Translations under genes and position numbers: made by a program | Notes under the pieces: generated by a model | Told to the model about the DNA's origin: nothing | Databases searched by the model: none | Seen by the model: the letters and a program-made list of their open reading frames with translations, nothing else | Assembly: GCF_000226095.1 (NCBI RefSeq) | Contig: NC_016472.1 | Location: forward strand, 5,828,001-5,892,000 | Reading direction: 5' to 3' | Length of the DNA stretch: 64,000 bases | Source of the DNA: Thermothelomyces thermophilus ATCC 42464 | Taxonomy: Eukaryota > Ascomycota > Sordariomycetes > Sordariales > Chaetomiaceae | Part shown: positions 43,177 to 54,733 of the stretch, one piece after another | Layout of the letters: the number at the start of each line of letters is the position of its first letter | How positions within the stretch are numbered: the first letter of the stretch is position 1

Positions 43177-43936
43177 ATCCGGAATCTGATTTGGGATTGG
43201 ATTGTGTGTGTGGTGTTGTGGCATGTCTTTGTGTGTGTGTGTGGTGAGGCTTTCTGCTGCTTTTCTTTTGCTAGACACGGAGTGACGAAGGGGTGCATGC
43301 ATACCTCGGGACGGCTTGCACACTTTTTTGTGTATTTTCTATTTTCTCTTTACGTTTTCCCCCGTACTTTTTTTCCCCCGTTTCGTTTTTCTTTCCTCTT
43401 CATGATCAGAACATATTACACGTAGCACATGTGGTATAGAACCAAAGACTTGAGCTTCAGCTCACAACGACCTTTGTTGTTGTTCATCGTGTTAATTAGA
43501 GCATTCACCTGATCTTCTTAATTGTTTGGCGGCGAATCGGCATACTACCAGAGACATGCATACATAATTATATGATACGTATGCTAGGGCGCCTCAGGAT
43601 CCCTTCTGGGGTTGTGTTTGTGTAATGCTGCATCTTCCAGCCACTCGGACGAATAGGTAGGTATGTACGGATTATGTACAGCAGACGTATTGTTTTGTAA
43701 TCCCTACCTGGCAGGACATGAGATGCATACGTGCTCCATCATCATCTATGACATCACGCAGGTTAGCCGCACCCTTTCTTTAACGTCGCTTAATTACTGC
43801 AATTGCCGAGTGAACCATGATTATCATATCACCTGGGACAACGCAAGCGCATGTATTATAATTACAACATACGCCGAGCAGCTAACTCAACACGATATTG
43901 CCCTCTCGCGACTGCAGTTGGAGGCCGGGAAAAAAG
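43177..43936. other. Intergenic region
   Basis: 3' flank of the amidoligase-like gene and promoter side of the next gene, with GT repeats near 43204-43240. No gene is supported. Confidence 0.45.
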
Positions 43937-45243
43937 ATGACGACGACGACAAGATCAGCGGCCAAGAACCAGGACAAACAACCCTCGGGAGCACGTCTCG
44001 CCGAGGAAGCGGAGCCAGGAACCAAGCACAAGACGGAGCCCGAGGAACACACCAAACCGCCCAGTCCCAAGCGGGCCAAGAAGGAGGAGGACAAGGACGA
44101 GGGGGGAAAGGAAGAGGCTGAGGGCGAAAGCAAGAGTCAGGGGGAGAGGCCGCAAGCCCACGACGACACCCCATCGAGCATCCTGGAGAAGGGCGTCATC
44201 TACTTCTTCTTCCGCGGCCGCGTCAACGTCGACGACCCGTCATCCGTCTCCGACATTGCCCGCACCTACATTCTGCTGCGGCCGATCGACCGCCACGCCG
44301 ATCTGAAGTGGGGCCGCGGCGACGAGGGCGACGAGGGCGACCAGAGCGGCGAGAAGGAGGGGGGCGCGCCCCTCGGGGAGGCGGCCAAGGCCCGGCTGCT
44401 GCTGGTGCCCAAGAAAACGCTACCGCGTACGGGGCGGGACCGCTGGGTGGCCTTCGTCGAGAAGGCGGGCGCCTCGCTTGACCAGCTGCGCGACGAGTTC
44501 CTGGCCCCGTCGGGCGACTACGAGACCAAGACGGCCGGCACCCGCCACGTGCCCGCCGCCACCCCCGTCGCCGAGGGCGTCTACGCCATCACCACCACCG
44601 GCCGCGCCAGCCATCTCGTCTACCTGTTGACCCTGCCCCATCCCGACAGCGGCAGCGGCAGCAGCGACAGCCAGCCGGGCGAGATCCAGCGCGAGCTCGG
44701 CCTCAAGGAGCGCGGAAGTTTCATCATCAGCACCAAGAACCCAGAGTACCCCGGCCCGGCCAACGCCCGCTTGCCCAAGGGGCCCGACTATCCCAAGGAG
44801 TGAGTGTCCCGTACTGTCATCTTCACCCCCTCCACCCACCCCCCCTTTTTTTTTTCCCTTTCTTTTCTTCTCTCTCCTGCCCTTAACCTCCCAAAATATC
44901 TAGGATCCGCGTATCTCTTCTGGTTGAGGCGACTAATGTCGATCGCAGGCTGCTCGAGGAGTTCCGCTCTCTCCGCTGGGTTCCGACGCAGCCGAAGCAC
45001 CTGGACTATGTAAACACGCAGTTCTTGCTGATTGGAGAGTCGTCGGGAACGGACAAGGCGCTGGAACCGCAGAAGGAGGACCAGGAGGAGGGCAAGGCCG
45101 AGCCTGCCGAGGAGATGGAGATGCTCGAGGAGGAGGACGAGAAGAGAATGAAAAGCCTGGCCGACGACGATGCAGGCCGCATCTACACCGACTTGCAGGC
45201 CGAAGCCAAGAACTATCCAAAGCTGCTGACTACCTTCCCATGA
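43937..45243 (+). CDS. Conserved fungal protein of the kind annotated 'BTB domain transcription factor', 385 aa
   Basis: Exons are 43937-44799 and 44949-45243. The intron has a GTGAGT donor and a GATCGCAG acceptor with CTAAT upstream; an earlier acceptor at CTAG (44901-44903) is also in frame but would add residues not expected. The start at MTTTTRSAAK is preferred over ATG 43898. A Lys/Glu-rich, NLS-like head (PPSPKRAKKEEDK) precedes the conserved core: ILEKGVIYFFFRGRV, the segment ending IARTYILLRP, KKTLPRTGRDRWVAFVEKA, YETKTAGTRHVPAATP and EYPGPANARLPKGPDYPKE. Then come FRSLRWVPTQPKHLDYVNTQ and FLLIGESSG, and an acidic coiled tail. Many Sordariomycete homologues bear the BTB label, but I see no clear BTB fold, so the function is open. 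Confidence 0.85.
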
Positions 45244-45582
45244 CTGATAATCAATCGAGATTCGACAGTTTGAACCAGCAAGCCGATGAAAGGGGACCTC
45301 TGCTGCTATTAATAGGCACAACAGCAAATCGTTATGAATTGACCAATATTAGGTCGATGCATGAATGAAAGATCAAGCAACCAGATGGTAGTAAACCACC
45401 CTGATCAGCTGTGACATCCGTCGATGTGTCTGAGTTGTTGGCGTGACGTGATGGCCGTAACAGAAACACCGGACGATACGCACCCTAATAAGGTGCGTAA
45501 TTAAGCCTCTCCTTTGAGACGTCTATGTTACCCTTAGCAGAGTTATAGCAGATAAGAGCACCAAAGCTAAGTGTTCACTCTA
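45244..45582. other. Flank between the last host gene and the repeat block
   Basis: About 340 bp with no gene; mostly 3' flank. The repeat block starts at the copia LTR at 45583. Confidence 0.5.
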
Positions 45583-45793
45583 TGTCAGAAGCTGTAGAGC
45601 TTCCAAGCGTATTAGCCACACGTTTGCCACAGCTGTATAAGGCTATTCAACGCTTTGGCCAGTTCCTTTGTCTATAAATATCAGTCGTTTTGTCTCCTTT
45701 ATAGATAGTTCAACAAAGGCACTCTTTCCTTCGTACAGCCACCTACTAGAGACTGCTTTCAACGCTCCCGGAAGCTTATCACTACGTTTGGTA
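45583..45793 (+). repeat. 5' LTR of second copia copy
   Basis: 211 bp beginning TGTCAGAAGCTG and ending TTTGGTA (GGCA in the first copy), followed by the same primer-binding sequence. It includes a TATAAATA box at about 45674. Confidence 0.88.
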
Positions 45794-46516
45794 GTTATAA
45801 GCCTAGCGCCTTGACTACTCTTCTACCGATGTATCTTTAATATTAGTAGTAGCTTCTTCTATTATAAACTCTCTTACCTTGCTTTAATATACTTTCGACG
45901 ATATGTCTATTATGTTTAAGATCTTAGTCAAGACTTCTATATACCTTATAGGGCCTAGTTCCTAGAACTTATAGTATATCGAACTATAGTTATAGGCTAA
46001 ATTTGCTAATATATGGGGATTTGTTAACCTTGATAGTGACTATAAGCTAAATCTAGAAGTTCTGTAGTACCTAACCTATAAGTAAGCTAGAGATAACCTT
46101 ATCTTAGCTTCTTAGGAGTAACTTATAGAAGGATTATTACCTTTAATATCTATAGATTTGATATCTTCTAATATAGCTATTATAGCTAAATTTGTATAAT
46201 TATAAGACTCCTTTTATAAAGATATTATATATATTATAGATATTAGTAAGTAGATAGAATAGCTATAATGCTAGTTAGTATATATTATAGATCCTAAACT
46301 TTATAAAGCTATAAAAGTATATAGGAAGAAGGATATTAACCTTATTAGGAGGATTATCTAGGTGCTTTGCTCTATATTTACGCTATCTATTATAATACTC
46401 CATATAATAGTTATAACATAATATATAATTAGTCTTAATGTAGCTAAGTATTTAGGAGTTAATTTATAGTATTAGATTTATAACTTTAATGTCGCTTTCT
46501 AGTAAGCTATCTAATA

Positions 46517-46523
46517 TAATATC
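46517..46523. repeat. Target-site duplication of the chromovirus, left copy
   Basis: TAATATC directly precedes the 5' LTR and recurs at 54050-54056. The true duplication may be 5 bp with chance extension. Confidence 0.75.
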
Positions 46524-46943
46524 TGTCACGATTTGGCTATATAAGGCAACCTAGCAAGACGCACAAGACCAATCAGGAACCACAAGACCTAAGGACCAAT
46601 CAGAAAGTGATCGCAGTGATCGCACTTCGATCAAGATAAGCACTTAGGTAACAATCGCAGGACTATAATAGCAATCGCACGATCAAGACTCAAGGAGGAA
46701 GGACAGGGAATTGTATATAGTCACTCGTTCCACCGGACTCTAGCAAACTCTAGGAGTTCACCAGTAGTAACAATCACAATCACAGTACTTATACCAAGCA
46801 TTGCTAATTACTGTAAGAGATAATTCTAAGTGTTATTATAAACCCTTTGGCTTTACCGAATCCCTTAGACGACCTGCCTACCTATCCTACTCAATCTACC
46901 TTCGTCTGAACCCTTTTAGAAGAAGTCTAAGCTAGGTTTGTCA
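46524..46943 (+). repeat. 5' LTR of chromovirus
   Basis: 420 bp, TGTCACG...TTTGTCA. It has a TATATAAGG near its start, two CCAAT boxes (46569-46573 and 46596-46600) and repeated GATCGCA/AATCGCA motifs (46609-46684). Confidence 0.93.
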
Positions 46944-47011
46944 TACGTTGTTACTACTCCCTTTGTTCTATTATGGTTTAGAACGGAGGTGACTTTGACC
47001 TTGACATCGAC

Positions 47012-49150
47012 ATGGCTACTAACGTTACGGCCGAACAATTGCTTGCCTAGCTTGGTCAACTCTAGTAGCGGATCTAGGAGTTGGACTAGAGAGATAAGGC
47101 TGCTTAAGCTCAAATTAAGGAACTCGAGAACGGCGAAAAGTACTTATAGAAATTGATTAACGAGGCCTATACTAAAATCGAGACGCTCGAAACCGTCAAA
47201 GCGAGCCGTATTAAGATTGAACTACCTGGTAAATATAGAGGAACTAAGGAAGATCTTATAGGATTCTTAACTAACCTCTAATCTTACTTTCGGCTTAATA
47301 ATAACAAGTTTCTAGATAAAAAAGCTAAAGTCCTTTATATAGCTACGAGACTAGAGGGCAAGGTACTTAGATAGTTCGAGCCTATATAGAACGACTATCT
47401 TACTAAGGAAGATAAAGACAACTAAGACGTGTTTATATAGGCAGTCTTCCGATCTTATAACCGCTTTGAAGAAGAGCTTTAGAAGGTTTTTAGCGATAAA
47501 GACGAGAAAATTTATATGTAAGAAAGACTCGCCAATCTCTGATAGACCAAGTCAGTAGCCTCCTATACTATATAGTTTAGACAGGACATGTTTAAGTCCT
47601 AACTTAACGACGAGGTATTAATGCAATTATTCTATAATGGCCTAAAGGAAAAGGTTAAAGACAAGCTATATAAGTACAATCAGCCTAAGACTTTGGACAA
47701 ATATATTATATAGGCCATTAGAATTAATAATCGGCTCTATATATAAGAGTAGTAGAAATAAGGTCAAATGAATAGAACTATAGTTAAGGCTAATGATAAG
47801 AAAAAGCAAACGTACGTCAGTACTTCGTACGGGACGCACCCTAGAGCTATAGATATAGACGTAGCGTAGAAGCAGGACCGGAAGAAGACGACCAAAGACA
47901 AGTCTAATGTTACCTACTATAACTGCAGAAAGAAAGGGCACTATAAGCGAGAATGCCGAAGCCTAAAGAAAGAATAGAAGCTAGTCCCTAGAAAAGAAAT
48001 CGCAGACATTGACGAAACTACTAAGAACGTTACCGAAGTAGTAGCTACAAGCTATAAAGACAAGGACAGCGATATAGATAGTTTTAGACACGACAGTAAT
48101 AGAGAAGACAGACAAGTACTATACTCCGAACTAGTCACTATAAACCTAGAGATAGGTCTCGCTAAATAGGACATAGTAGGAGAGTACGTACTACCAATTT
48201 TGACTCTTTTAGCCTTGAGATAGTAGGGTTTTACAATTATATAGAGGCGGGATAGATTGTAGACGACCGATACCTAAGGAACTAAAAGACCCGGACCTAA
48301 TGTTCTATTCCTCTAGGAACGAATCGAAGGGTACTATAACGAAGTTTTCTGGCTTAATACGGAATTATATAAATAGGATAAATGTTTGACTTAACTTGCC
48401 TAGCAAAGCGATAAGATAAGGGACAAGACGAGGGAACTCTAACGTATTATAGAAACTATTAAAGGAGAATAGCTTATAGTATATAATAGACCTAATAGCT
48501 ATACCAAGTACTTTGACGATTAGCAACTTAGTAACGACGTATGGAACCTAGAATATTAGTTTATATACACGAACTACAGAAAAGACAAGCATATATGGGA
48601 AAGCTACTAGAAGAAATACTCCTACCTTAGCATTAGAGTACCTACAGTCTACGTACAGTGGGAAGGATTTAGGAGAGAATTCTAATACCTCCTAGGCAAC
48701 GCTATGCAATTATACCCTCGACACGAGGCACATATACAAGTACCCTAGTTCCAATGTGTGGCATACGAATGCCGATACCACTTCTACGACAAATTCGAGA
48801 ACAACTACTGGCCGACCTGACAAGGAAATGAGGATAGAAGCTTATGCCTGGTAGAGTAAGTCTACAATATAGGAAATAGAGCGGCCAAATTGCTCTAGAA
48901 GATTAAAGACCAGAGTCTAGAAGGCATTACGATAGTTCTAAAACGGGCCTAGCCTAGGTACTGCGGAACAGGACAAGATATATAGGACTTATGCTAGAAC
49001 AACGATTGCCTCTACTATATAGACAAAAAAAAGTTACGAATTCGGGAGCTTCAGATAAAGCTATGGTATGTATGACGGAAAGCAGAATAGACCTAATAGT
49101 AAGAAGCTATAAGCACCTAATGGCTTACGAAAATGAGCACGATAGATAAA
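47012..49150 (+). pseudogene. Chromovirus Gag with a long C-terminal extension, broken
   Basis: One frame can be read from ATG 47012 (start MATNVTAEQLLA) to about 49150 with TAG/TAA and a few TGA interruptions. The capsid-like part includes SRIKIELPGKYRGTKEDL and RLEGKVLR. The zinc knuckle near 47915-47957 reads YYNCRKKGHYKREC: the first Cys of CX2CX4HX4C is replaced by Tyr, as a TGC to TAC change would do. Behind it the same frame continues for some 300 codons with segments such as IWESY, KKYSYLSIRVPTVYVQWEGF and FQCVAYECRYHFYDKFENN, which are not part of ordinary Gag. Protease and RT lie in a different frame (+2/-1 relative). Confidence 0.75.
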
Positions 49151-49329
49151 GCTGCTATTAGCCGAACGACTAAAGAGGTTAGCACTAACCTAGGAAACAG
49201 GTTAGGGCCCTTTGAGGGGCCTGGAAACCATTAACGACTGTATAGCGACAAGTGGTAGCGTAGTATAGGAGGAACTGCCATAAGAGACCACTATATCGAG
49301 ACCTCCCAGCAAAAATATAGGAAATCGCC

Positions 49330-52300
49330 GCAATCTTTAGACGACGGCGGCAAGACAAGCAACTATAGATAACAACACAATAGAAACAGCACGAAATGCT
49401 TGTACTAGTAGACAGTAGAGCAGAGATAAACCTAATTTTGCTAACGTTTGTAAATTAGCTATAGATACCCTAGAGAATGAAGTAGAAGCATAGCATAGTC
49501 AAAGGACTATTTCCAATGTAATAGGTATATAAGGAAACCAAACCGATCGATATCACTATAGTAGGAAAGACTATAGTAGTCATATTTAGTATCGTAGATA
49601 TAAGCAATAATAAAGACATAATACTAGGGTTACTATAGTATGAAGATTATAACCTAGACATTAGCTAGAAGAATAGTAGCTACCTATAACCCTAAATAGA
49701 GTTATATTCGACTAGCAAGATAGGGAGCATATAAGGATCGCAAGAGGACGATGCTCGAGGAAAGGCATGTCCTACAGATCTACCGTAAGAGACAGGTAGT
49801 GGTAGACAGACTACTATAGACTCTAGAAGAAGTAGCAAAACAATACCGACGCTATAATAGGAGGAACGAGCTAAACCATTAATAGCTATTCTCTCTATTA
49901 ATAAGTATAGAGCACTATAACTAGAGCAGTAGGTCGAGATAGGAGAAATCGCTAGCATCGCTATAGACAGAACCAAGTTCGTATACTATCAGAAAACCGA
50001 GAGACGAGACAAGACTAGGGAAGTACCGAAGGAATACGAAGGACACCTAGCATTTGAACCAAAATATCTAGAAGGGCTACCAGAATACGGCCTATAGGAT
50101 TACGAGATCAAGCTTAAGGAAGGAGCACGATTAAAGTTCTTTAAGATTTACTATACAAGCTAGACATAGAATAAAGAACTTAAGCGATATTTAGAGGAAA
50201 ACCTTTAAAGAGGATATATCTGCCTGTTAATATTGCTAGCAGGCTACCTAATCCTATTTATGCTAAAGAAAGACGGAAAGCTATAGTTATATGTTAACTA
50301 TTAGTAACTTAATAAATAGACCGTGAAAAACTAATACCCGTTACTACTAATCTTACAGCTCTAAGATTAGTTAGTAAGAGCCTAATATTTTACGTGTCTT
50401 GACTTACTATCGGCCTATAACTATATATAGATTAAAGAAGGCGACAAGTGGAAAACAGCCTTTAGGACACCCTATAGCTACTATAAGTACCTCGTTATGC
50501 CATTCGGACTTACAAACGCGCTAGTAACGTTCTAAGCCCTGATTAATTAAGCTATCCAACCCTTTCTCGACAAATTTGCGGTATATTATCTCGACGATAT
50601 ACTTATCTTCTCCAAGACAATAGACGAATACTAGAAGCACGTAAGAGTAGTGCTAGACGCGCTACACGCGTACAAGCTATCAGTTAACAAGGAAAAGAGC
50701 GAATTCCTTGTTCGGAAAATGGTGTTTTTAGGGTACGAAATATCCCTAGGACAAATTCGGATAGAACCTTCAAAGGTTAAAGCTATCAAGAATTAGCCAT
50801 AACTAACGATAGTCATAGAAGTACAAAGCTTTATCAGATTTGTAAACTTCTACCAAATGTTTATTAGGAACTTTAGAGCGATTGTACAACCTTTATACAA
50901 ACTTACTAAGAAGAATACTAAATTCCAATAGGAAGGATAACATAAGTAAGCATTTATATAGATTTGTAACGCCATTACTAAAGACCTAGTACTAGTACTG
51001 CCGGACCCTAAGAGGCCATTTGAGGTAGAAACGGACGCTTTAGACTACGCCATCAGAGGACAATTAGGATAACGAGATGGATAAGGAAAGCTATATCCTA
51101 TAGCCTTCTTTTCAAAGAAGCTCGATAGACTACATCTTAATTATCCGATCTATAACAAGGAACTACTTACAATTGTCAAAGCTTTTAAGGAATAGCGACT
51201 ATACCTTAGTAATACGATCAAACTAGTATAAGTATATATAGATTATAAGAACCTGCGATACTTTATAACAACAAAGGAGCTTAATAGACGACAAATACAA
51301 TAGGCAGAATTCCTTACGGAATTTAACTTTGAGATCTGCTATAAGAAGGGCAAGGAAAACGCACGAGCAGACATCTTAAGCTAACGAACGGGTCATATAG
51401 AAGGACGAATGGAAATAACGCTACCATTATTCAAGGAACGAATAGACAGGACGTTATATCACGAAACGTAGATACCCGTGGAAGATGATCCACTTGACTT
51501 ATTCCTAGAATGTTGCGTAATCTTTCGAGAAGAAAGGATTAACAAGGCACAGTATCAAGCAGCACCCGGACTACTAGTACCTAACGAAGTGAAAGAAAGA
51601 GATAGGAAACTCTAGTACTAAGGCAAAGCATATATCTATAACAGGGATTAATAGCTACGAATGATTCGAGAACTCTATAAGTCGAAACTCGGAGGATATA
51701 AAAGAGTTACGAAAACTGTCGCACAAGTCAAGAAACACTACGACTTTCTATAGTTAACGGTATAAGTCAAGGAAGTTATACAAAGCTACGATATCTACAA
51801 CCGAAGCAAAATGGCATGATATAAGCCGTATAGGCTACTTTAGCTACTGCTAACACCTGATAAACCATAGAGTTCGGTTACGATAGACTTTATCACGAAG
51901 CTGCTAGAATCTAAGGATATAGCTACAGGAGTAGTCTATAACAGCATCCTTACTATAGTAGATCGCCTAACTAAATAGGTATATTTCTTTCCCTATAAGG
52001 AGTCCTAGATAGTAGAATAGTTAGTAGATATAATCTATTAGTAAGTTATATTAGTATATGCTTGGCCACGAGAATAGATTACCGACAGAGACACCAAATT
52101 CGCATCAAAATTCTGGCAAGCGTTAATATAACGATTAGGCATTAATAGCAAACTGTCAATAGCATATCACTTATAGACCGACAGACAAACGGAGCAATTA
52201 AACTAAATCGTCAAATAGTATCTCCGTTCTTACATTAACTACCAACAAGACAACTAGGTCATACTATTACCAATAGTATAGCTCGCTTACAACACAACGC

Positions 52301-53000
52301 TAACAGAAACGACCAAGGTCACACCATTCTTCGCGAACTACAGATATAAAGCAAACCTTAGACAAGGACTAGAGATCATAGTGCCGAGAGCAGCAGTCAA
52401 AGCAGAACAAATGCACGCACTACATGAAAAGCTCAAAAAGGAACTCGAGTTTGTCAAAACAAGGATAAAGAACTACTACGACAAACACAGGCTCGAGGGA
52501 CCTCGCCTAGAGAGGGGAGACAAAGTTTACCTAATCTCACGACACCTACGAACCAAACGACTAAGCGAGAAGCTAGACTTCAAAAAATTAGGACCATTTA
52601 TTATTAAAGAGCAAATCTCGACATCTAACTATCGACTATTGTTACTATTATCTATATAACTACAGACAGACGTTTTTTATATTTCACTCTTAGAGCCAGC
52701 GCCAAAGAACGCCAAAGTCGTTACAAATATCGAAGTAGAAGACGAAGAGGAAGAATAAGATATTGAAGAAATCTTAGATTCACGAGTTATTAATAGAAAA
52801 CTACAATATCTGGTTAAATAGCTTGATTTTAGACTAGAAGATAACTTATAGGAACCTATTAAGAACCTAAATTGCCCTGAGAAACTTTAGCAGTTCTACT
52901 AGAGGAACCCTAATCGACCGAAAGCGACAGACCAGAAACCAACCCGAAATCGGCTAGCAAGGACGGATCTAAAGGAACTTTAGAATATACGGTATCCCAA
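49330..53000 (+). pseudogene. Chromovirus Pol (PR-RT-RNaseH-IN-chromodomain), broken
   Basis: The protease box reads DSRAEIN at 49411 (Gly expected for Arg). RT has MPFGLTNA and the active site YLDD at 50587-50598, still intact. RNase H has DALDYAIRGQLG near 51031 and ends near 51380. The integrase core has the first Asp in TIDFITKLL (about 51883), DRDTKFASKFW (about 52085) and the catalytic Glu after QTD. Then KLGPFIIKEQIS (near 52580) is a GPF module, and a chromodomain (about 52745-52910) has ILDSRVINRKLQYLVK. Chromodomains direct integration to heterochromatin in this lineage. Many stops interrupt the frame. Confidence 0.85.
52381..52659 (+). pseudogene. Open segment: integrase C-terminus with GPF module
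   Basis: A stop-free 92-codon stretch of pol. It is Lys/Glu-rich (LHEKLKKELEFVKTRIKNYY), then RGDKVYLISRHL and KLGPFIIKEQISTSNYRL, the conserved GPY/F-type end of Ty3/gypsy integrases. It is part of Pol, not a separate gene. Confidence 0.85.
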
Positions 53001-53497
53001 AGCTACCTAAAATCGGTAGACAAACGAGATAGGGTCAAAGAAGACGTAGTAACCCTAAAAGTTTCCGCTACCGCCGCCACCTTAGCCTCCTCACGCTCTA
53101 CTCGTTCTAACTCCTCTACACTGTTAATACCCCGAGCAATAGCCCTTATTATCTTCTCAAACTACATCCGCTTTTGTTTCCGAAGACGAAGGACTCGCTC
53201 CTTAGTAGCTATAAGTTTATCCTTAAGTTTCTAATGCTAAGCCGCGATAGAACGAAGCTGAGCAGGGGAAACGCTAAGAACGTCACAATTCGAGCGTTTA
53301 TTACGGACGTACTCTACGTATTAAGAAGAGTCGGCTTTCGAGACCTTACATAAACTAAGGCCTTTAGACTTATATGGCGAATAAGGACGTATCGTTAAAA
53401 GGCTATCTAAAGAAAGAATCGCCGTAAGAAGGTGATTAGCATGAAGAGTCGATATAACAGGTTTAGATTTCGACTTCTTTCTCACATAATCAGCCAT
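52860..53497 (-). pseudogene. Antisense accessory frame of the chromovirus (coiled-coil type)
   Basis: On the strand opposite to pol a frame starts at ATG 53497 (MADYVRKKSKSKPV) and can be followed to about 52860, with only TAA/TAG interruptions at likely Gln/Trp positions (first at 53321-53323). The middle is strongly helical and charged: KDKLIATKERVLRLRKQKRM and NSVEELERVEREEAKVAA. The end has SKVPLDPSLLADFGLV. I have seen similar Lys/Arg/Glu-rich helical sequences among hypothetical proteins of many ascomycetes, often near gypsy elements. It overlaps the 3' end of pol and starts 132 bp from the 3' LTR. Role unknown; nucleic-acid binding is only a guess from the charge. Confidence 0.65.
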
Positions 53498-53614
53498 CTC
53501 GACAACATCGTAGGAAGGCAAAGGAAGGAAGAAACTAGGAAACGCAATTACGTATAGATAGGGGATATTAGCGCTATTTAAAATAGACCAGAGTCTTTCG
53601 AGGACAAAAGACCT

Positions 53615-53624
53615 AAAGGAAGGG
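53615..53624 (+). other. Polypurine tract of chromovirus
   Basis: AAAGGAAGGG lies 5 bp ahead of the 3' LTR, in the place of the plus-strand primer. Confidence 0.6.
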
Positions 53625-53629
53625 CATCG

Positions 53630-54049
53630 TGTTACGATTTGGCTATATAAGGCGACCCGGCAAGACACACAGGACCAATCAGGAACTACAAGACCTAAGG
53701 ACTAATCAGGAAGTGATCGTAGTGATCGTACTTCGATCAAGATGAGCACTTAGGTAACGATCGCAGGACCGTAGTAGCGATCGCACGATCAAGACTCAAG
53801 GAGGAAGGACAGGGAATTGTATATAGTCACTCGTTCTACCGGACTCTGGCGAACTCTGGGAGTTTACTAGTGGTAACAATCACAATCACAGTACTTATAC
53901 CAAGCATTGCTAATTACTATAAGAGATAACTCTAAGTGTTGTTGTAAACCCTTTGGCTTTACCGAATCCCTTAGACGACCTGCCTGCCTGTCTTGCTTAA
54001 TCTACCTTTGTCTGAACCCTTTTAGAAGAAGTCTGAGCTAGGTTTGTTA
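53630..54049 (+). repeat. 3' LTR of chromovirus
   Basis: 420 bp, ending TTTGTTA. By my hand count it differs from the 5' LTR at about 36 positions, all transitions. Confidence 0.93.
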
Positions 54050-54056
54050 TAATATC
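54050..54056. repeat. Target-site duplication of the chromovirus, right copy
   Basis: TAATATC follows the 3' LTR and matches 46517-46523; copia sequence resumes directly afterwards. Confidence 0.75.
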
Positions 54057-54733
54057 CTAGAAGTATAAGGTATATAAGGACTTTATACCTTTCTTGATAC
54101 TATTGCTATATATATCTTATTAACCTAGGTAGTAAATAAAAGGATAGAAATCAAGCTTACTAATAGTATAGGATAGCTACTTCTAGAGCTTAGTACCCTT
54201 ATTACGATAGCTAAGATCCTAATTAATAATAATATATAACCTAAAGTCTTTTAGAAGTATAGAATCTTCTTAATAACTTATATACTAATACTTCCTATAG
54301 CTTAAAAGAGTAATAAGAAAAGAGGCAAAGATTTAAATACTTAGTAATATAATATAAGATATCCTTATAAGTGTCTAAGACATTTATAAGATCTAATAGA
54401 TTACTATTAGACTAAGGCTAGAAGTTCTTAATATAACTAGAGAGACATAAGGTATAGTTTTATTTTTCTAGTTCTATAGAGCTTTATTATATATAATAAG
54501 TATAAATAGAGGTTACCTATCTAGGGGCGCTAGATAGATAGATAAGGAAAATAGATAGCTTTTAGTACTCGTTTTACTCTAATAGATTAGAGTAGTAGGA
54601 TATAGTTCTTCTTTCTTTTATAAGTTAGAGATATCTTTTTCTACGTAAGTAGACTCTTTTACGTCTGTCTAGAGGGATATCGTTATCGCTACCTTTGCCC
54701 CTATCGTCGTTACCGTCTAGATAGTCGGACTTG

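Larger units (their letters stand above)
46524..54049 (+). mobile_element. Ty3/gypsy chromovirus, full length, moderately mutated
   Basis: 7526 bp bounded by two LTRs of exactly 420 bp (46524-46943 and 53630-54049), inserted into the second copia copy. The order is gag with zinc knuckle, an extra domain, protease, RT, RNase H, integrase with a GPF-type C-terminus, then a chromodomain, all on the plus strand, with an antisense frame before the 3' LTR. Numerous stops (mostly TAG/TAA for Gln/Trp) make it non-autonomous, but many CA/TG remain, so it is younger than its copia host. Confidence 0.93.
45583..54415 (+). mobile_element. Second Ty1/copia copy, truncated and split by a nested gypsy element
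   Basis: This is the same family as 11933-18866 but in the opposite orientation. Left part: the LTR at 45583-45793 plus 730 bp of 5' interior to 46523. Right part: from 54057, homologous to the complement of the first copy (about 17,500-17,900), fading near 54415 where similarity stops. The interior is strongly RIP-mutated. About 5 kb of interior and the 3' LTR are missing, so it was truncated, probably by the next element or by deletion. Confidence 0.8.

Noticed and set aside
49692-49976. Minus-strand frame inside the chromovirus, and a similar one at 47666-47941
   Set aside because: Both lie opposite recognisable gag/pol sequence and are short and hydrophobic, as expected from complementing it; unlike 52860-53497 they show no coherent continuation.
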